This document shows, piece by piece, positions 8,664 through 18,029 of a stretch of 64,000 nt of DNA. The stretch lies in assembly GCF_000763905.1 (NCBI RefSeq), contig NZ_JRKN01000007.1, forward strand, positions 116,075 through 180,074. The letters are read 5' to 3'. How positions within the stretch are numbered: the first letter of the stretch is position 1; every line of letters starts with the position of its first letter. The notes beneath the pieces were generated by a model. It searched no databases, was not told the DNA's origin, and was given only the letters and a program-made list of their open reading frames with translations. A program made the position numbers and the translations under genes. This DNA comes from Paracoccus halophilus (GTDB taxonomy: Bacteria > Pseudomonadota > Alphaproteobacteria > Rhodobacterales > Rhodobacteraceae).

Positions 8664-9036
8664 CGGACCGCGCAAACTGGTGACCATCCTGACGGCAGCC
8701 GAGGCCCAGACACAGCTCATGGCCATGGTTCTGACGATGAATGCTGTGGCGCAGGGGGCCGAGGCGAAAATCCTGCTATGTGGCCCCGCCGGTGATATCG
8801 CGCTGAAAGCGGCGCCGGAAACCGCGACGGCAGGCCAGCCTCCGAAAGGCGCAAGTCCTCAGGGCCTTCTGAAGACGATGATCGCAGAGCATGGCGTGCA
8901 GGCGCAGGTTTGCGCGATCTATCTGCCCGGTATGGGTGCCGGCCCGGAGGTTCTGATCGACGGCGTGACCGCTGCTGCGCCCGACGCCATGGCCAAGGAA
9001 CTGATCGCGGACGACACGACGGTCATAAGCTTCTGA
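8602..9036 (+). CDS. Periplasmic DsrE-family protein
   Basis: 144 residues beginning with a clear Sec signal (MKKTLLAAALALTAAGAAQA, likely cut after AQA). The remainder has the DsrE fold pattern (LVTILTAAEAQTQLMAMVLTMN, AKILLCGPAGDIAL) with C57 and one further cysteine, C104. Start ATG has AAGGAAC upstream. It lies 14 bp before the periplasmic rhodanese gene, suggesting a sulfur relay in the periplasm. Confidence 0.82.
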   Translation: MKKTLLAAALALTAAGAAQADGPRKLVTILTAAEAQTQLMAMVLTMNAVAQGAEAKILLCGPAGDIALKAAPETATAGQPPKGASPQGLLKTMIAEHGVQAQVCAIYLPGMGAGPEVLIDGVTAAAPDAMAKELIADDTTVISF

Positions 9037-9050
9037 TCGGGAATCCGGAC

Positions 9051-9623
9051 ATGAAAAAAATCCTGCGCGCCCTTGCTCTTGCCAGCATGCTGCCATGTGC
9101 CGCCCTGGCCCAGCAGGGCGACACCTACCGCGAAACGAAACTGGGGCTCTATGCCAGCGCGACAGAGGCCCATGCCATGATGGAGGCCGATCCGCGCGCC
9201 ATCCTGATCGATGTCCGCGACCCGTCCGAGCTGATGTTCACCGGCGCCGCCGAAGGGCTGGATATCCATGTGCCCTGGATGGTGCTCGACCGCTCGGCGT
9301 TCGACGCGGACAAGGGGACCTGGCCGATGAAGCGCAACCCTGGGTTCGAGGCAGCGGTCAAGGCCCGTCTCGATGCCCTTGGCGTTACAGCCGGGGACAC
9401 GATCATCGTGATGTGCCGATCAGGCTCCTCGCGCAGCGCGCCTGCGGCAGACGTGATCAATGCGATGGGCTATGCCAAGGTCTGGTCCGTCACCGATGGC
9501 TTTGAGGGCAGCACGCTCAAGGAAGGCGGCTCGAAGGGCGTGCGCGCGGTGGACGGCTGGCGCAACTCCGGCCTTCCATGGGGCTACAAGGTCGAGACCG
9601 GCATCGCCTGGACGCAGGAGTAA
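9051..9623 (+). CDS. Periplasmic rhodanese-like sulfurtransferase
   Basis: 190 residues. Residues 1-20 are a Sec signal ending ALAQ. A single rhodanese domain follows, with ILIDVRDPSELMF and the active-site loop CRSGSSRSAP whose cysteine would carry the persulfide. There is a conserved aromatic tail (GWRNSGLPWGYKVE). Rhodaneses transfer sulfane sulfur between thiosulfate or persulfides and acceptors. It probably works with the DsrE protein just upstream. Confidence 0.88.
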   Translation: MKKILRALALASMLPCAALAQQGDTYRETKLGLYASATEAHAMMEADPRAILIDVRDPSELMFTGAAEGLDIHVPWMVLDRSAFDADKGTWPMKRNPGFEAAVKARLDALGVTAGDTIIVMCRSGSSRSAPAADVINAMGYAKVWSVTDGFEGSTLKEGGSKGVRAVDGWRNSGLPWGYKVETGIAWTQE

Positions 9624-9706
9624 GTCAGCTTCCCCCGTCGCATGATCATGCTGCGGCGCTGCGCCATCACGGAGATCGGCGCCGAAGCACCCTCTGGAAC
9701 CGGGTT

Positions 9707-10609
9707 TCAAGCGCCGACCGTATCCCGCCGCACCGCCCGAAACAGCTCGGCCATCTGCCGGAAGGCCGCCGCATGCGGCGAGCCTGGGCGCCAGGCCAGC
9801 ACCACCTGCCGCGGGCAGGCGCCGGGCAACGGCAGAAGCGCGACATCATGCCCCCGCGTCGCCCCCGCATCCACCGCCAGATCCGGCAAAAGCGTGATGC
9901 CAAGCCCTTCTTCGACCATCGAGACCAGCGTCGGCAGACTGGTCGCGGCGAATGTGTCATCGGCGTGGAGCGTGCTCCCCGGAAAGGCGGAAAGCGCATG
10001 GCGTTGCAGGCAATGCCCACGTTCGAGCAGCAAAAGCGGCGTGCGGGACAGATCCTCAGGCTCTGCCAGTCGCTTGGTCGCCAGCGCATGTTTCTCGCTG
10101 ACCGCCAGCTGATACCCATCCTGAAACAACGGCTCGACCACCGCATCGCCCAGATCATGGGGCAAGGCGACCAGAATCAGGTCAAGCCGCCCCTCGGCAA
10201 GCCCGGCGGCAAGGCTGTCGGTCAGTTCCTCGCGCAGGAATATCCGCAGATCGGGCCAGCGACGGCGGATCTCGGGCAATGCACGCGGCAGCAGGAATGG
10301 CCCCAGCGTGGGGATCGCACCCAGCCGGACCTCACCCTGGAAGGCGCCGCTATGCTGGCGCGCCGCCGCCTCGATATCCTTGACCTCGGCGAGTATCCGG
10401 CGCGCACGCGCGGCGATATCTTCGCCCGCCGGAGTCAGCATGACCGATTGCCGCGTGCGCTCGGCCAACGCGATGCCGAGCCGCGCTTCGAGTTCCTTCA
10501 ACCCGGTCGAAAGCGTCGGCTGCGTCACGTTGCAGAGCTCGGCCGCGCGCGAGAAGTTCAGGGTATCGGCAAGCGCGGTCAGAAAGCGAAGCTGGCGAAG
10601 GCTGGGCAT
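9707..10609 (-). CDS. OxyR-like LysR-family regulator
   Basis: 300 residues: an N-terminal winged HTH (residues 1-60, QLRFLTALADTLNFSRAAEL) and an OxyR-type effector domain. The OxyR redox loop is recognisable as LLLLERGHCLQRHALSAF, so the peroxidatic cysteine after GH is present, but the resolving cysteine position of E. coli OxyR (about nine residues on) is phenylalanine. It diverges from the peroxiredoxin gene and probably controls it from the shared 103-bp region. Whether it senses peroxide, persulfide or both cannot be seen. Confidence 0.87.
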   Translation of the reverse strand: MPSLRQLRFLTALADTLNFSRAAELCNVTQPTLSTGLKELEARLGIALAERTRQSVMLTPAGEDIAARARRILAEVKDIEAAARQHSGAFQGEVRLGAIPTLGPFLLPRALPEIRRRWPDLRIFLREELTDSLAAGLAEGRLDLILVALPHDLGDAVVEPLFQDGYQLAVSEKHALATKRLAEPEDLSRTPLLLLERGHCLQRHALSAFPGSTLHADDTFAATSLPTLVSMVEEGLGITLLPDLAVDAGATRGHDVALLPLPGACPRQVVLAWRPGSPHAAAFRQMAELFRAVRRDTVGA

Positions 10610-10630
10610 GTTATTGAAAATCCAGATTAC

Positions 10631-10646
10631 GATTAGTCATATAATC
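10631..10646. promoter_or_regulatory. Candidate OxyR/LysR operator between the divergent genes
   Basis: A perfect interrupted palindrome, GATTA-N6-TAATC, sits in the AT-rich divergent region. It fits the T-N11-A shape of LysR-type sites and lies 22 bp upstream of the regulator start and 67 bp upstream of the peroxiredoxin start, suited to autorepression plus activation. Role is inference. Confidence 0.5.
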
Positions 10647-10712
10647 AATTTCATATATATACGCAAACCTCTTACCTATCGGGCATCGCAACACGAACCC
10701 AGAGGTTTCCAG

Positions 10713-11351
10713 ATGACCGAAGCTCCCACGCTGCCCCGGCTGAACGAGCCGGCGCCCGATTTCGACGCACCGACCACCCATGGTCGCATGACGCTGGCCG
10801 ATTTCCGTGGGAAATGGCTGGTCCTGTTCTCGCACCCGGCGGATTTCACCCCGGTCTGCACCACCGAGTTCATCGGTTTTGCGAAATTGCAGGAGCAGTT
10901 CGCCGCGATCGACACGCAACTGCTTGGCCTGTCGATCGACAGCACCCATTCGCACATCGCCTGGACGCGCAACATCAAGCAGAATTTCGACACCGATATC
11001 GGCTTTCCGATCATTGCCGACCTCAGCATGAAGGTTGCCCATGACTACGGCATGATCATGCCGGGCGCCTCGGACACTGCGGCGGTGCGGGCCACTTTCG
11101 TGATCGACCCCGAGGGCGTGCTGCGCGCGATGCTCTACTACCCGATGAACGCAGGCCGCTCGGTCGCGGAAATCCATCGCCTCGTGGTGGCCCTGCAGAC
11201 GGCCGACAGCCACGCCTGCGCCATGCCCGAAGCCTGGGTGCCCGGCCAGCCGGTCATCGTGCCGGCCCCCAAGACCCCGGAAGAAGCCGAGGCGCGCGCC
11301 GCCGAAGGCTACAATACGGTCGACTGGTATTTTTCGACCCGCAACCTCTGA
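10713..11351 (+). CDS. Prx6-type peroxiredoxin
   Basis: 212 residues with the thioredoxin-fold peroxiredoxin motif HPADFTPVCTTEF; the cysteine in PVCT is the peroxidatic residue. A long C-terminal arm (VPAPKTPEEAEARAAEGYNTVDWYFSTRNL region) is typical of Prx6/AhpC-archaeal-type decamers, and an extra cysteine (SHACAMPEAW) may resolve the sulfenate. Start ATG 10713 follows an AGAGG-like site; the upstream frame extension overlaps the divergent promoter. It reduces peroxides and probably persulfides in this sulfur locus (inference). Confidence 0.9.
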   Translation: MTEAPTLPRLNEPAPDFDAPTTHGRMTLADFRGKWLVLFSHPADFTPVCTTEFIGFAKLQEQFAAIDTQLLGLSIDSTHSHIAWTRNIKQNFDTDIGFPIIADLSMKVAHDYGMIMPGASDTAAVRATFVIDPEGVLRAMLYYPMNAGRSVAEIHRLVVALQTADSHACAMPEAWVPGQPVIVPAPKTPEEAEARAAEGYNTVDWYFSTRNL

Positions 11352-11412
11352 GCGTTAAGGCAGGGGCCTTGCACCCCTGCCCATCCGGCCTGCCCTGCGG
11401 AAACCCGCCTCC

Positions 11413-12756
11413 ATGTCCCTGATCCGTATCACTGACAGTTTCTTCATCACCGGCCAGATCCGGGCTGCCGATATGCCCCGGATTGCCGCCATGGGGTTTG
11501 TTGTCATCCTCAACAACCGCCCCGATGGTGAGGAGGCCGACCAGCCCGATCATGAAACCATGCGTCAGGCGACCGTCGCCGCCGGAATGGGCTATCTCTG
11601 GCTGCCGGTGACCGGCTCCACGATCAATGGCGAGGTGGCCGAGACGTTTCGCGCCATGCTCGACGCCGCTTCCGGGCCGGTTCTTGCCCATTGCCGCTCG
11701 GGCGCGCGGTCCTTCACCCTATGGGCCATAGGCGAGGTGCTTGCCGGTCGGATGACACCCGAGGAGCTTGCCCGATTCGCGCAGGTCAGGGGATGCGACG
11801 CAAGCGGGGTGCTGAACTGGCTCGCAAGCGATGCCCAAAAAAGGGCCCAAGATCTTCCAAGAAAGGAATCTCTGATGTCAGCCAAACCCGAAGTGACCGG
11901 TTTCTTCGATCCGCGCACCTGGTCGGTTCAATATGTCGTGGCCGACCCTGCCACGAAAGATTGCGCGATCATCGATCCGGTCTATGACTACGATGAGAAA
12001 TCCGGCCAGACCGGAACCGAACGCGCCGACGAGATCCTGCGCTTTGTCTCTGACAGGGGATATCATGTGCAATGGATCCTCGACACCCACCCCCATGCCG
12101 ACCATTTCTCTGCTGCCGCCTATCTGAAGGCAAGGACCGGCGCGCCCACAGCCATTGGCGAAAAGGTGGTCGATGTGCAGAAGCTGTGGAAAGGCTTCTA
12201 CAACTGGCCCGATTTCCCCGAGGATGGAAGCCAATGGGACAGGCTGTTTGCCGATGGCGATACCTTCACGGTGGGGACGATTCCGGCGCGCGTCATGTTC
12301 TCGCCCGGGCATACGCTGGCCTCGGTCACCTATGTGATCGGCGATGCCGCCTTTGTCCACGACACGCTGTTCCAGCCCGACAGCGGCACCGCGCGAGCCG
12401 ATTTCCCCGGCGGAAATGCCAAAATCCTGTGGAGCGCGATTCAGGCGATACTCGCATTGCCCGACGAGACGCGGATATTCACCGGTCATGACTATCAACC
12501 CGGCGGGCGGAAACCGCAGTGGGAATCCACCGTGGCCGAGCAGAAAGCCAACAACATCCATATGTCGAAATACCGGACCGAGGCGGAATTCGTCGCGGCG
12601 CGCGATGCACGCGACGCAACCCTGCCGATGCCGAAGCTGATCCTCCATGCCTTGCAGGTCAACATGAATGGCGGTCGCTTGCCCGAGCCGGAGGCCAACG
12701 GCAGGCGGTATATCAAGCTGCCGCTGGATGTGCTCACGGGCGCGGACTGGGGTTGA
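11413..12756 (+). CDS. blh: Blh-type fusion: DUF442 phosphatase-like + persulfide dioxygenase
   Basis: 447 residues. Residues 1-110 form a DUF442 domain with the phosphatase-like loop AHCRSGARS. A linker follows, then from about residue 157 a complete ETHE1-like metallo-beta-lactamase with the iron-binding motif DTHPHADHFSA, SPGHTLASV and FTGHDYQPGGR. ETHE1-like enzymes oxidise glutathione persulfide to sulfite; Blh/BigR systems couple this to sulfide detoxification. A strong internal site (GAAAGGAATCTCTG before ATG at residue 155) could also give a free dioxygenase. No BigR regulator is adjacent. Confidence 0.9.
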   Translation: MSLIRITDSFFITGQIRAADMPRIAAMGFVVILNNRPDGEEADQPDHETMRQATVAAGMGYLWLPVTGSTINGEVAETFRAMLDAASGPVLAHCRSGARSFTLWAIGEVLAGRMTPEELARFAQVRGCDASGVLNWLASDAQKRAQDLPRKESLMSAKPEVTGFFDPRTWSVQYVVADPATKDCAIIDPVYDYDEKSGQTGTERADEILRFVSDRGYHVQWILDTHPHADHFSAAAYLKARTGAPTAIGEKVVDVQKLWKGFYNWPDFPEDGSQWDRLFADGDTFTVGTIPARVMFSPGHTLASVTYVIGDAAFVHDTLFQPDSGTARADFPGGNAKILWSAIQAILALPDETRIFTGHDYQPGGRKPQWESTVAEQKANNIHMSKYRTEAEFVAARDARDATLPMPKLILHALQVNMNGGRLPEPEANGRRYIKLPLDVLTGADWG

Positions 12757-12804
12757 ATCGCCGGGGTAAAACGGCACGGAAAGGACCAGCCGCCATCTTG
12801 AACA

Positions 12805-12829
12805 GCTGCGGGGCCAAGCGCCCCGCAGC
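12805..12829. terminator. Hairpin after the blh gene
   Basis: Perfect 10-bp arms (12805-12814 and 12820-12829, GCTGCGGGGC) around a 5-base loop, 48 bp after the blh stop. No clear U-run follows on the plus strand, so it is terminator-like rather than a canonical intrinsic terminator. The rest of 12757-13017 holds no supported gene and would carry the cydD promoter. Confidence 0.55.
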
Positions 12830-13017
12830 CAGAAAATGCCGTTGCGCCCGGTCGGAGAGATATTCGGGCCGACAGCATGACGTGCGTCACCCTGCCGCGC
12901 CGATGTGGCGGATCAGAATGATACCTTGTCGCGTTCCTCCCTGAACTGATCGGCCCCCTTCCCCTAATACACTTTCGCAAGCTCACTTCGCGAAACCGAA
13001 CCTCGCCAGAGAAACAG

Positions 13018-14706
13018 ATGCCTCGTCAGACCCGAAATGATCGCACGGCACAGAAGGCATGCAGCGCCGGGATACCGGACCTGTTGCCAACGCTCGCCGC
13101 GCTGTTGTGGCTGCCGCAAGCGGCCTTGCTTGCCGCAGCAATTGCGGCGGTAGCGGTGGATGCGTCGCTGGCAGAGATCGCCAGGTTCGCCGCCCTTGCG
13201 GCCGTTCTCGGCTCTTTGCGGGCGCTGATCGTCTGGGTCGGTGAGCGGGCGAGTTTTCGCCAGGCGCGCGAGGCGGTGAGCACCCTGCGCAATGCCGCAG
13301 TTCTGGCCCTTGCGTCGCGCTCTCCTCTGGATGCGACACGCACGGCTTCGGGCGAGGCCGCCAGCATGATCGCCGAACAGGCCGAGAGTATCACGCCCTG
13401 GCTCGCGAGGTTCGGCCCGACGCGGCTCAAGGCCGTCGTGATCCCGCTCGCGATCTTTCTGACGATCCTTCCGCTTTCCTGGGCGGCAGCGCTGGTCCTG
13501 CTGATCGCATTGCCGGTGATCCCGGTCTTCATGGCGCTGATCGGCTGGCGCGCGCAGGCTGCCAGCAAAGCGCAACTGGTTGAGGTCGGCGCGATGAACG
13601 CCTTTCTGCTCGACCGTCTGCGGGGTCTTGCGACCATACGCGGGCTGGCAGCCGTCGACCGGGTGGCGGAACGTGTCGAACAGGAAGCGCAATCCCTGCG
13701 AGCCCGCACCATGGCGGTGCTGCGGATCGCCTTCATGACCTCGGCCGTGCTGGAACTTTTCGCGGCGCTTGGTGTGGCCATGGTCGCGGTCTATGTCGGC
13801 TTTCACCTGCTGGGGGCCCTGGGCTTCGGGGCCTGGGGCGGCATGCTCGGGCTGGGGCAAGGCATGTTCATCCTGCTGCTGGCGCCAGCGTTTTTCGAGC
13901 CGATGCGCGAACTGTCCGCCATCTGGCATGACAAGGCGGCGGGCCAGGCTGCACATGAAAACCTCTTGCGGCTGGCGCAGGAAGGGCGCCGGCTCCCCGA
14001 CGCCGGGCAATCCGGCCCGCCGGCTGCCGCACCTGTCAGCGCGACCGGCCCGGCGGTTGTGGTCCGCAATCTGGATATCGGCCGCACCGACCACGAAAGC
14101 CCCCTTGCGGGCGGGCTGAACTTCAGTGTGAACCGCGGCGAGCATGTCGCCCTTGTCGGGCCCAGCGGGGTTGGCAAGACCACGATTCTTTCGCTTATCG
14201 CGGGGCTGGCGACGGCGCCGCGGGGCCGGATCGAGGTCTTTGGACAAGAGCTGCGCCCGGATACCGCCATGCACCTGCGCGCAGGCATGGCCTGGATCGG
14301 GCAGAACCCGCACATCTTTGCCGGATCGCTTGCCGCCAACATCACCCTGGGTCGGAGCGGGATCGGCGAGGATGCCGTCACACGCGCGCTGGCGGCGCTG
14401 CTGCTGGACGATGTGGCGCGGGCGCGCGGAAACGCCGCCATCGGTGAAGGCGGTGCCGGTCTCTCCGGCGGCGAGGCTTTGCGGCTGGCCCTGGCAAGGA
14501 TCGCCGTCGCGCCGCAAGCCGCGCTGATCCTTGCGGATGAACCTACGGCCCATCTCGATCCCGTCACCGCGGGCGAGATCACCGACAGCCTGCTGGAGCT
14601 TGCGCAGGGGCGCACGCTGATTGTCGCAACCCATGATCCACGCCTTGCCGCGCGGATGGATCGCAGCATCCGACTGGCCCCTCTTGAAGGGAGAGCGGCG
14701 GCATGA
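13018..14706 (+). CDS. cydD: CydD, thiol reductant ABC exporter subunit
   Basis: 562 residues: six membrane helices in the first 300 residues, then an ABC ATPase with Walker A GPSGVGKTTIL (about 381-391), signature LSGGEALRLALAR and Walker B ALILADEPTAHLDP. CydDC exports cysteine and glutathione (haem association is known) and is required for bd-oxidase assembly. The gene leads the cydDCABX operon and overlaps cydC by four bases (ATGA). Confidence 0.92.
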   Translation: MPRQTRNDRTAQKACSAGIPDLLPTLAALLWLPQAALLAAAIAAVAVDASLAEIARFAALAAVLGSLRALIVWVGERASFRQAREAVSTLRNAAVLALASRSPLDATRTASGEAASMIAEQAESITPWLARFGPTRLKAVVIPLAIFLTILPLSWAAALVLLIALPVIPVFMALIGWRAQAASKAQLVEVGAMNAFLLDRLRGLATIRGLAAVDRVAERVEQEAQSLRARTMAVLRIAFMTSAVLELFAALGVAMVAVYVGFHLLGALGFGAWGGMLGLGQGMFILLLAPAFFEPMRELSAIWHDKAAGQAAHENLLRLAQEGRRLPDAGQSGPPAAAPVSATGPAVVVRNLDIGRTDHESPLAGGLNFSVNRGEHVALVGPSGVGKTTILSLIAGLATAPRGRIEVFGQELRPDTAMHLRAGMAWIGQNPHIFAGSLAANITLGRSGIGEDAVTRALAALLLDDVARARGNAAIGEGGAGLSGGEALRLALARIAVAPQAALILADEPTAHLDPVTAGEITDSLLELAQGRTLIVATHDPRLAARMDRSIRLAPLEGRAAA

Positions 14707-16394
14707 AGCGTATCCTGAGCGATTTTCGGCCCTTTCTTGGCCTTATGCGCGCCGGTACCGGCCGGGAACTGCTGGCAGGCGCCGCGCTGGCCGCCCTGAC
14801 CGGGCTTATGGGCATGGCGCTATTGGGCCTGTCGGGCTGGTTCATCACGGCGACCGCGCTGGCCGGGCTGGTTCCCGCCACGGCGCTGGCCTTCGATGTC
14901 TTCATGCCCTCGGCCGCGATCCGGCTCTTCGCGCTTGGCCGCACCGCGGCGCGTTATGGCGAAAGGCTGGTGACCCATGATGCGATGCTTGGCGTGCTGG
15001 CCTTGCTGCGCGGGCGGCTTTTTCGCGGCTGGTCGGCGCCGGGCGCGGCAAGGGCGCTGGCGATGCGCCCCGCACGCCTGCTGTTTCGCCTGACCGCCGA
15101 TGTCGATGCGCTCGATACCGTCTATCTGCGGATCCTGGTGCCGCTCGGGACCGCCATCGCGGCGGCGCTGGCCGCCGGGATCCTGCTGGCCTTCATCAGC
15201 CCGGCACTCGGACTGGCTGTCTTTACGGTGCTGGTGCTGGCAGGAGGCGCCGTCGCGGGGCTCACCGCGCGCAGCGCCAGCCCCGCGACCCTGCGCCGGG
15301 CCGCCCGGACCGAGACCTTGCGGGCGCGCGTCATCGACCTTGCCAGCGGTCAGACCGATCTGCTGTTGGCCGGGCGGATCCCGGCGCAACAGGAGGCGCT
15401 GGCCATGCTGGAGGCCCGCCTTGCCGCCGACGACCGCCGGCTCAACCGGATCGAGACAGGCGCCGGTCTGGCCTATGGGTTGCTTGCGGCGGTGCTGCCG
15501 CCTTTGGTGCTGGTGGCAACGGCAGCGTTCGCCGCCGGGGGCCGCATCGGCGCGCCGGGCGTCGCGTTCGCACTCCTCGTCACCATGGCCGCGACCGAAC
15601 CCTTTGCCGCGCTGCGGCGCGGCGCAGTGGATTTCGCCCGCGCCCGTCTGGCAGCAAGGCGCACCGGGCCGGTTCTGCGACAACCCTGCCCGCGCATCGA
15701 AAGGGACGAACCCTGCCCCGGTTTGGTGGCCGAGTTGCGTCACGTCGCGCTGCGCCACGATGCGGCGGTTGCGCCGATCTTGCGGGACCTGTCGCTGTCG
15801 GTCCGGCAGGGCGAGCATATCGCGCTGATCGGGCCAAGCGGTGTCGGCAAGACGAGCCTGATCCAATGCCTGGCCGGCGATCTTTCGCCGGAGACGGGCA
15901 GCGTCCGGGTGCTGCCCTCGGCCCGCCTGACGCAACGAACGGAGCTGTTCCGCGACAGCCTGCGCGACAATCTCCGCCTTGGCGCCCCCGGTGCCAGCGA
16001 TGCAAAGATGATGGCCGCGCTGACCCAGGCCGGGCTGGAAGGCATCATCCATGCGCTGCCCGATGGCCTTGGCACGGAACTCGGCGATGGCGGCCAGGGC
16101 CTGTCCGGGGGACAGGCGCGGCGGCTGGCCCTTGCCCGGCTGATGCTGCGCGATGTGCCGCTCTGGCTTCTGGACGAGCCGACCGAGGGGCTGGACGGCG
16201 AAACCGCCCGCGACGTGCTGGCCCGGCTGCGCGCCGCTGCCGGCCCCCGCTCCACCATCACCGCCACCCATATCCGCCGCGAGGCGGAAGGCGCCGACCG
16301 CCTGCTTGTTCTTGGCAATGGCGGCATCAAGGCCACCCATATCCGGGGCAGCCCGGGATTCGAGGCGGCGCTGGACAGCCTGCGCCCCGACTGA
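14703..16394 (+). CDS. cydC: CydC, thiol reductant ABC exporter subunit
   Basis: 563 residues with an N-terminal six-helix exporter domain and a C-terminal ATPase: Walker A GPSGVGKTSLIQCL, signature LSGGQARRLALARLM, Walker B LWLLDEPTEGLD. It is the heterodimer partner of CydD and starts inside that gene's stop. The downstream spacing to cydA is 53 bp, with AGGCAGCAAG as the cydA ribosome binding site. Confidence 0.92.
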   Translation: MKRILSDFRPFLGLMRAGTGRELLAGAALAALTGLMGMALLGLSGWFITATALAGLVPATALAFDVFMPSAAIRLFALGRTAARYGERLVTHDAMLGVLALLRGRLFRGWSAPGAARALAMRPARLLFRLTADVDALDTVYLRILVPLGTAIAAALAAGILLAFISPALGLAVFTVLVLAGGAVAGLTARSASPATLRRAARTETLRARVIDLASGQTDLLLAGRIPAQQEALAMLEARLAADDRRLNRIETGAGLAYGLLAAVLPPLVLVATAAFAAGGRIGAPGVAFALLVTMAATEPFAALRRGAVDFARARLAARRTGPVLRQPCPRIERDEPCPGLVAELRHVALRHDAAVAPILRDLSLSVRQGEHIALIGPSGVGKTSLIQCLAGDLSPETGSVRVLPSARLTQRTELFRDSLRDNLRLGAPGASDAKMMAALTQAGLEGIIHALPDGLGTELGDGGQGLSGGQARRLALARLMLRDVPLWLLDEPTEGLDGETARDVLARLRAAAGPRSTITATHIRREAEGADRLLVLGNGGIKATHIRGSPGFEAALDSLRPD

Positions 16395-16447
16395 ACCGCC
16401 CGTCACGGGCACAAGGCTCCATCCCCCGCAAACGCAAAGGCAGCAAG

Positions 16448-18025
16448 ATGGAATTCGACATTGTCACCCTGTCGCGGCTTCAATTCGCCCTGACCGCACT
16501 TTACCACTTTCTCTTCGTCCCGCTCACGCTAGGTCTTTCCGTGCTGCTGGCGGCGATGGAGACGGTCTATGTGATGACCGGCCGCCCGATCTGGCGCCAG
16601 ATGACCAAGTTCTGGGGCACGCTCTTCGGGATCAACTTCGTGCTGGGCGTCGCCACCGGCATCGTCATGGAATTCCAGTTCGGCATGAACTGGAGCTATT
16701 ACAGCCATTACGTCGGCGACATCTTCGGCGCTCCGCTGGCCATTGAGGCGCTGATGGCCTTCTTCCTCGAAGCAACCTTTGTCGGTCTGTTCTTCTTTGG
16801 CTGGGACAAGATGTCGAAGGTCGGGCATCTGTTCGCCACCTATGCCGTGGCGATCGGCTCCAACTTCTCGGCGCTGTGGATCCTGATCGCCAATGGCTGG
16901 ATGCAGCACCCGGTGGGTGCCGAATTCAACCCCGACACGATGCGGATGGAGGTGAACGACTTCTTTGCCGTCCTGTTCAATCCGGTGGCGCAGACACGCT
17001 TCGTGCATACCGTTTCGGCGGGCTACCTGACGGCTTCGGTCTTCGTTCTGGGCGTCTCGGCCTGGTATCTGCTGAAGGGCCGCCATATCGCGATCGCCAA
17101 ACGCTCGATGACCATCGCGGCGTCTTTTGGGCTGCTGGCCTCGATCTCGGCCGTGGTTCTGGGGGATGAGGGCGGCTATCTCGCTTCGGAGCACCAGAAG
17201 ATGAAGCTCGCCGCGATCGAGGGCATGTGGAAGACCGAACCGGCGCCGGCCTCCTTCACCCTGATCGGCATCCCCGACATGGAGGAGCGCACCACCCATT
17301 ATGCGGTCCATATCCCCTGGGTCATGGGGCTGATCGGCACCCGTTCGCTGACGACCGAGATCCCCGGGATCGAGGAACTGGAAGCCCGCGCCGAGACGCG
17401 GATCCGCAACGGCATCCTTGCCTATGACGCACTGCAGGCCTACCGCGCCGCGCCCTCGCGCGAGGCGGTGCCGGCCGAGGCGGTCGAGACATTTGACAGG
17501 CATGGCGACGATCTCGGCTATGCGCTGCTGTTGAAGAAATATGTGGAGGATCCGCGCGAGGCCACCGAGGCGCAGATCGAGGCCGCTGCCTGGGATACGG
17601 TGCCGCATGTTCCGACCCTGTTCTGGTCCTTCCGCATCATGGTCGCGATCGGCTTCTTCAACGTCGCGCTGATGGGCTATTTCGTCGTGCTTTCGGCGCG
17701 CCGCAAGCTGGGCGCCAGCCGCTGGCCGCTGAAGATCGCGGTGGCCTCGCTCGCACTGCCATGGATTGCCGCTGAACTCGGCTGGATCACGGCAGAATTC
17801 GGCCGCCAGCCCTGGGCTATCGAGGGTGTTCTGCCGACGGTCGCCGCAGTGTCCGAACTGACCGTGCCCACGCTCTGGCTGACCATCATCGGCTTTACGC
17901 TGATCTATTCGGTGCTGATCGTGATCGAGGTCCGGCTGATGCTGCAAAGCATCCGCAAGGGGCCGCAGCCCGATCACGGCCCGGATATGCCCCTTGCCCC
18001 CAAACCCCTTGCTGCAGCGGAGTGA
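16448..18025 (+). CDS. cydA: Cytochrome bd oxidase subunit I
   Basis: 525 residues, nine expected helices. Visible hallmarks are H20 in LYHFLFVPLTLG (haem b595 ligand), the quinol-side GRQPW motif in the C-terminal third, and the periplasmic Q-loop after about residue 245. The GRQPW sequence and the linked cydDC genes favour a true bd enzyme over a CioA-type oxidase, although the Q-loop appears of the short type. bd oxidases tolerate sulfide, which fits the neighbouring sulfide genes. Confidence 0.93.
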   Translation: MEFDIVTLSRLQFALTALYHFLFVPLTLGLSVLLAAMETVYVMTGRPIWRQMTKFWGTLFGINFVLGVATGIVMEFQFGMNWSYYSHYVGDIFGAPLAIEALMAFFLEATFVGLFFFGWDKMSKVGHLFATYAVAIGSNFSALWILIANGWMQHPVGAEFNPDTMRMEVNDFFAVLFNPVAQTRFVHTVSAGYLTASVFVLGVSAWYLLKGRHIAIAKRSMTIAASFGLLASISAVVLGDEGGYLASEHQKMKLAAIEGMWKTEPAPASFTLIGIPDMEERTTHYAVHIPWVMGLIGTRSLTTEIPGIEELEARAETRIRNGILAYDALQAYRAAPSREAVPAEAVETFDRHGDDLGYALLLKKYVEDPREATEAQIEAAAWDTVPHVPTLFWSFRIMVAIGFFNVALMGYFVVLSARRKLGASRWPLKIAVASLALPWIAAELGWITAEFGRQPWAIEGVLPTVAAVSELTVPTLWLTIIGFTLIYSVLIVIEVRLMLQSIRKGPQPDHGPDMPLAPKPLAAAE

Positions 18026-18029
18026 CGCC

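Noticed and set aside
13018..16394. Drug-efflux ABC pair instead of CydDC.
   Set aside because: Immediate linkage and order with cydA, cydB and cydX and the paired exporter layout make CydDC far more likely.
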